Below are positions 63,728 to 64,000 of a stretch of DNA of 64,000 bases, piece by piece. Position numbers and translations under genes: made by a program. The stretch is from contig JANQKY010000007.1 of the NCBI GenBank assembly GCA_028280885.1, forward strand, positions 1 to 64,000, read 5' to 3'. This DNA is from Tepidamorphus sp. (GTDB taxonomy: Bacteria; Pseudomonadota; Alphaproteobacteria; Rhizobiales; Tepidamorphaceae). Each line of letters starts with the position of its first letter. Position 1 is the first letter of the stretch. The notes under the pieces are model-generated. The model was not told the DNA's origin, ran no database searches, and saw only the letters and a list, made by a program, of their open reading frames with translations.

Positions 63728-64000
63728 GCCCGGCAGCGGTTACCGGCGGCGATGCCGCAAGGAAGGTCGTGGTGACCGGCGCCGCCGGCCTGCTCGGCGG
63801 GTGGATCGCGGAAGCCTTCGCGCGGGACGGAGCCGCGCTTTGGCTCGTCGACAGGGACGAGGCCGGCCTGAATGCCACCGCATCCCGCCTGGAAGGCAAT
63901 GGCGCGGTCCGGGTGTCCACGGTGGACCTGACCGATCCCGCCGGGATTGCCGCGCTGCACGAGGACATGGCGACGCACTGGGGCGCTCCGCACGCCCTGA
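63724..64000 (+). CDS. SDR-family dehydrogenase, 5' part
   Basis: The first 92 residues are visible. VVVTGAAGLLGGWIAEAFAR is the Rossmann-type glycine motif and ALWLVDRDEAGLN contains the Asp that prefers NAD over NADP. The Tyr-x3-Lys catalytic motif lies beyond the window edge. It is translationally coupled to the IclR-type gene. Confidence 0.82.
   Translation, partial: MSPAAVTGGDAARKVVVTGAAGLLGGWIAEAFARDGAALWLVDRDEAGLNATASRLEGNGAVRVSTVDLTDPAGIAALHEDMATHWGAPHAL

Overview
This is high-GC chromosomal DNA from an alphaproteobacterium, most likely of the Hyphomicrobiales (Rhizobiales) type. The evidence is the imuA-imuB-dnaE2 mutagenesis operon with a GTTC-N7-GTTC LexA box, an adenosylcobalamin-dependent ribonucleotide reductase, very many solute-binding-protein transporters, a MaoC-phosphotransacylase fusion beside FabI and PHA synthase, and short palindromic repeats of the rhizobial type. 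Genus cannot be told from the sequence. No tRNA, rRNA, CRISPR, prophage or insertion sequence was seen.

Layout. 0.1-7 kb (minus): SOS mutasome imuA-imuB-dnaE2. dnaE2 carries an in-frame palindromic repeat element of about 450 bp. 7-7.7 kb: non-coding, with two more copies of related palindromes. 7.7-12.8 kb (minus): an orphan fused peptide-ABC ATPase, an unknown 199-residue protein behind a perfect AT-rich inverted repeat, and nrdJ. 13-18.6 kb: a TRAP transporter operon ending in a MetE-like protein and an alpha/beta hydrolase, divergent from a MarR regulator across a palindromic operator. 18.7-24.5 kb (minus): a complete peptide-type ABC transporter (binding protein, B, C, D, F) with a decayed second binding-protein gene inside it. 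24.8-29.8 kb (minus): phaC-fabI-maoC/pta and a LysR gene. 30-36.4 kb (plus): a phosphodiesterase of the alkaline phosphatase superfamily with its own peptide-type ABC transporter. 36.5-43.7 kb: a branched-chain-amino-acid-type ABC transporter led by an M24 metallopeptidase, divergent from a LuxR-type regulator. 43.7-51.9 kb (minus): an amide operon, amiC-amiR, peptide-type ABC permeases, binding protein, acetamidase/formamidase and fused ATPase. 51.9-62.7 kb (plus): hydantoinase/carboxylase-like hyuA-hyuB with a small zinc subunit, two XRE-cupin regulators, an isochorismatase-type hydrolase and a complete BMP-type ABC importer. 62.9-64 kb: an IclR regulator and the start of an SDR dehydrogenase.

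How it works together. Most of the window consists of self-contained import-and-hydrolyse modules: transporter, one or two hydrolases and a local regulator. The two most informative are next to each other and divergent at 51.7-51.9 kb. In the amide operon, AmiC (cytoplasmic ligand sensor) and AmiR (ANTAR antiterminator) lie directly downstream of a promoter and a textbook intrinsic terminator placed just before amiC, so the whole seven-gene operon looks controlled by ligand-dependent antitermination. In the hyu operon, an ATP-dependent HyuAB pair with an acetone-carboxylase-gamma-like subunit is joined to a carbamoyl-hydrolase-like enzyme and an importer of the nucleoside/purine class, which suggests breakdown of a cyclic ureide or amide.
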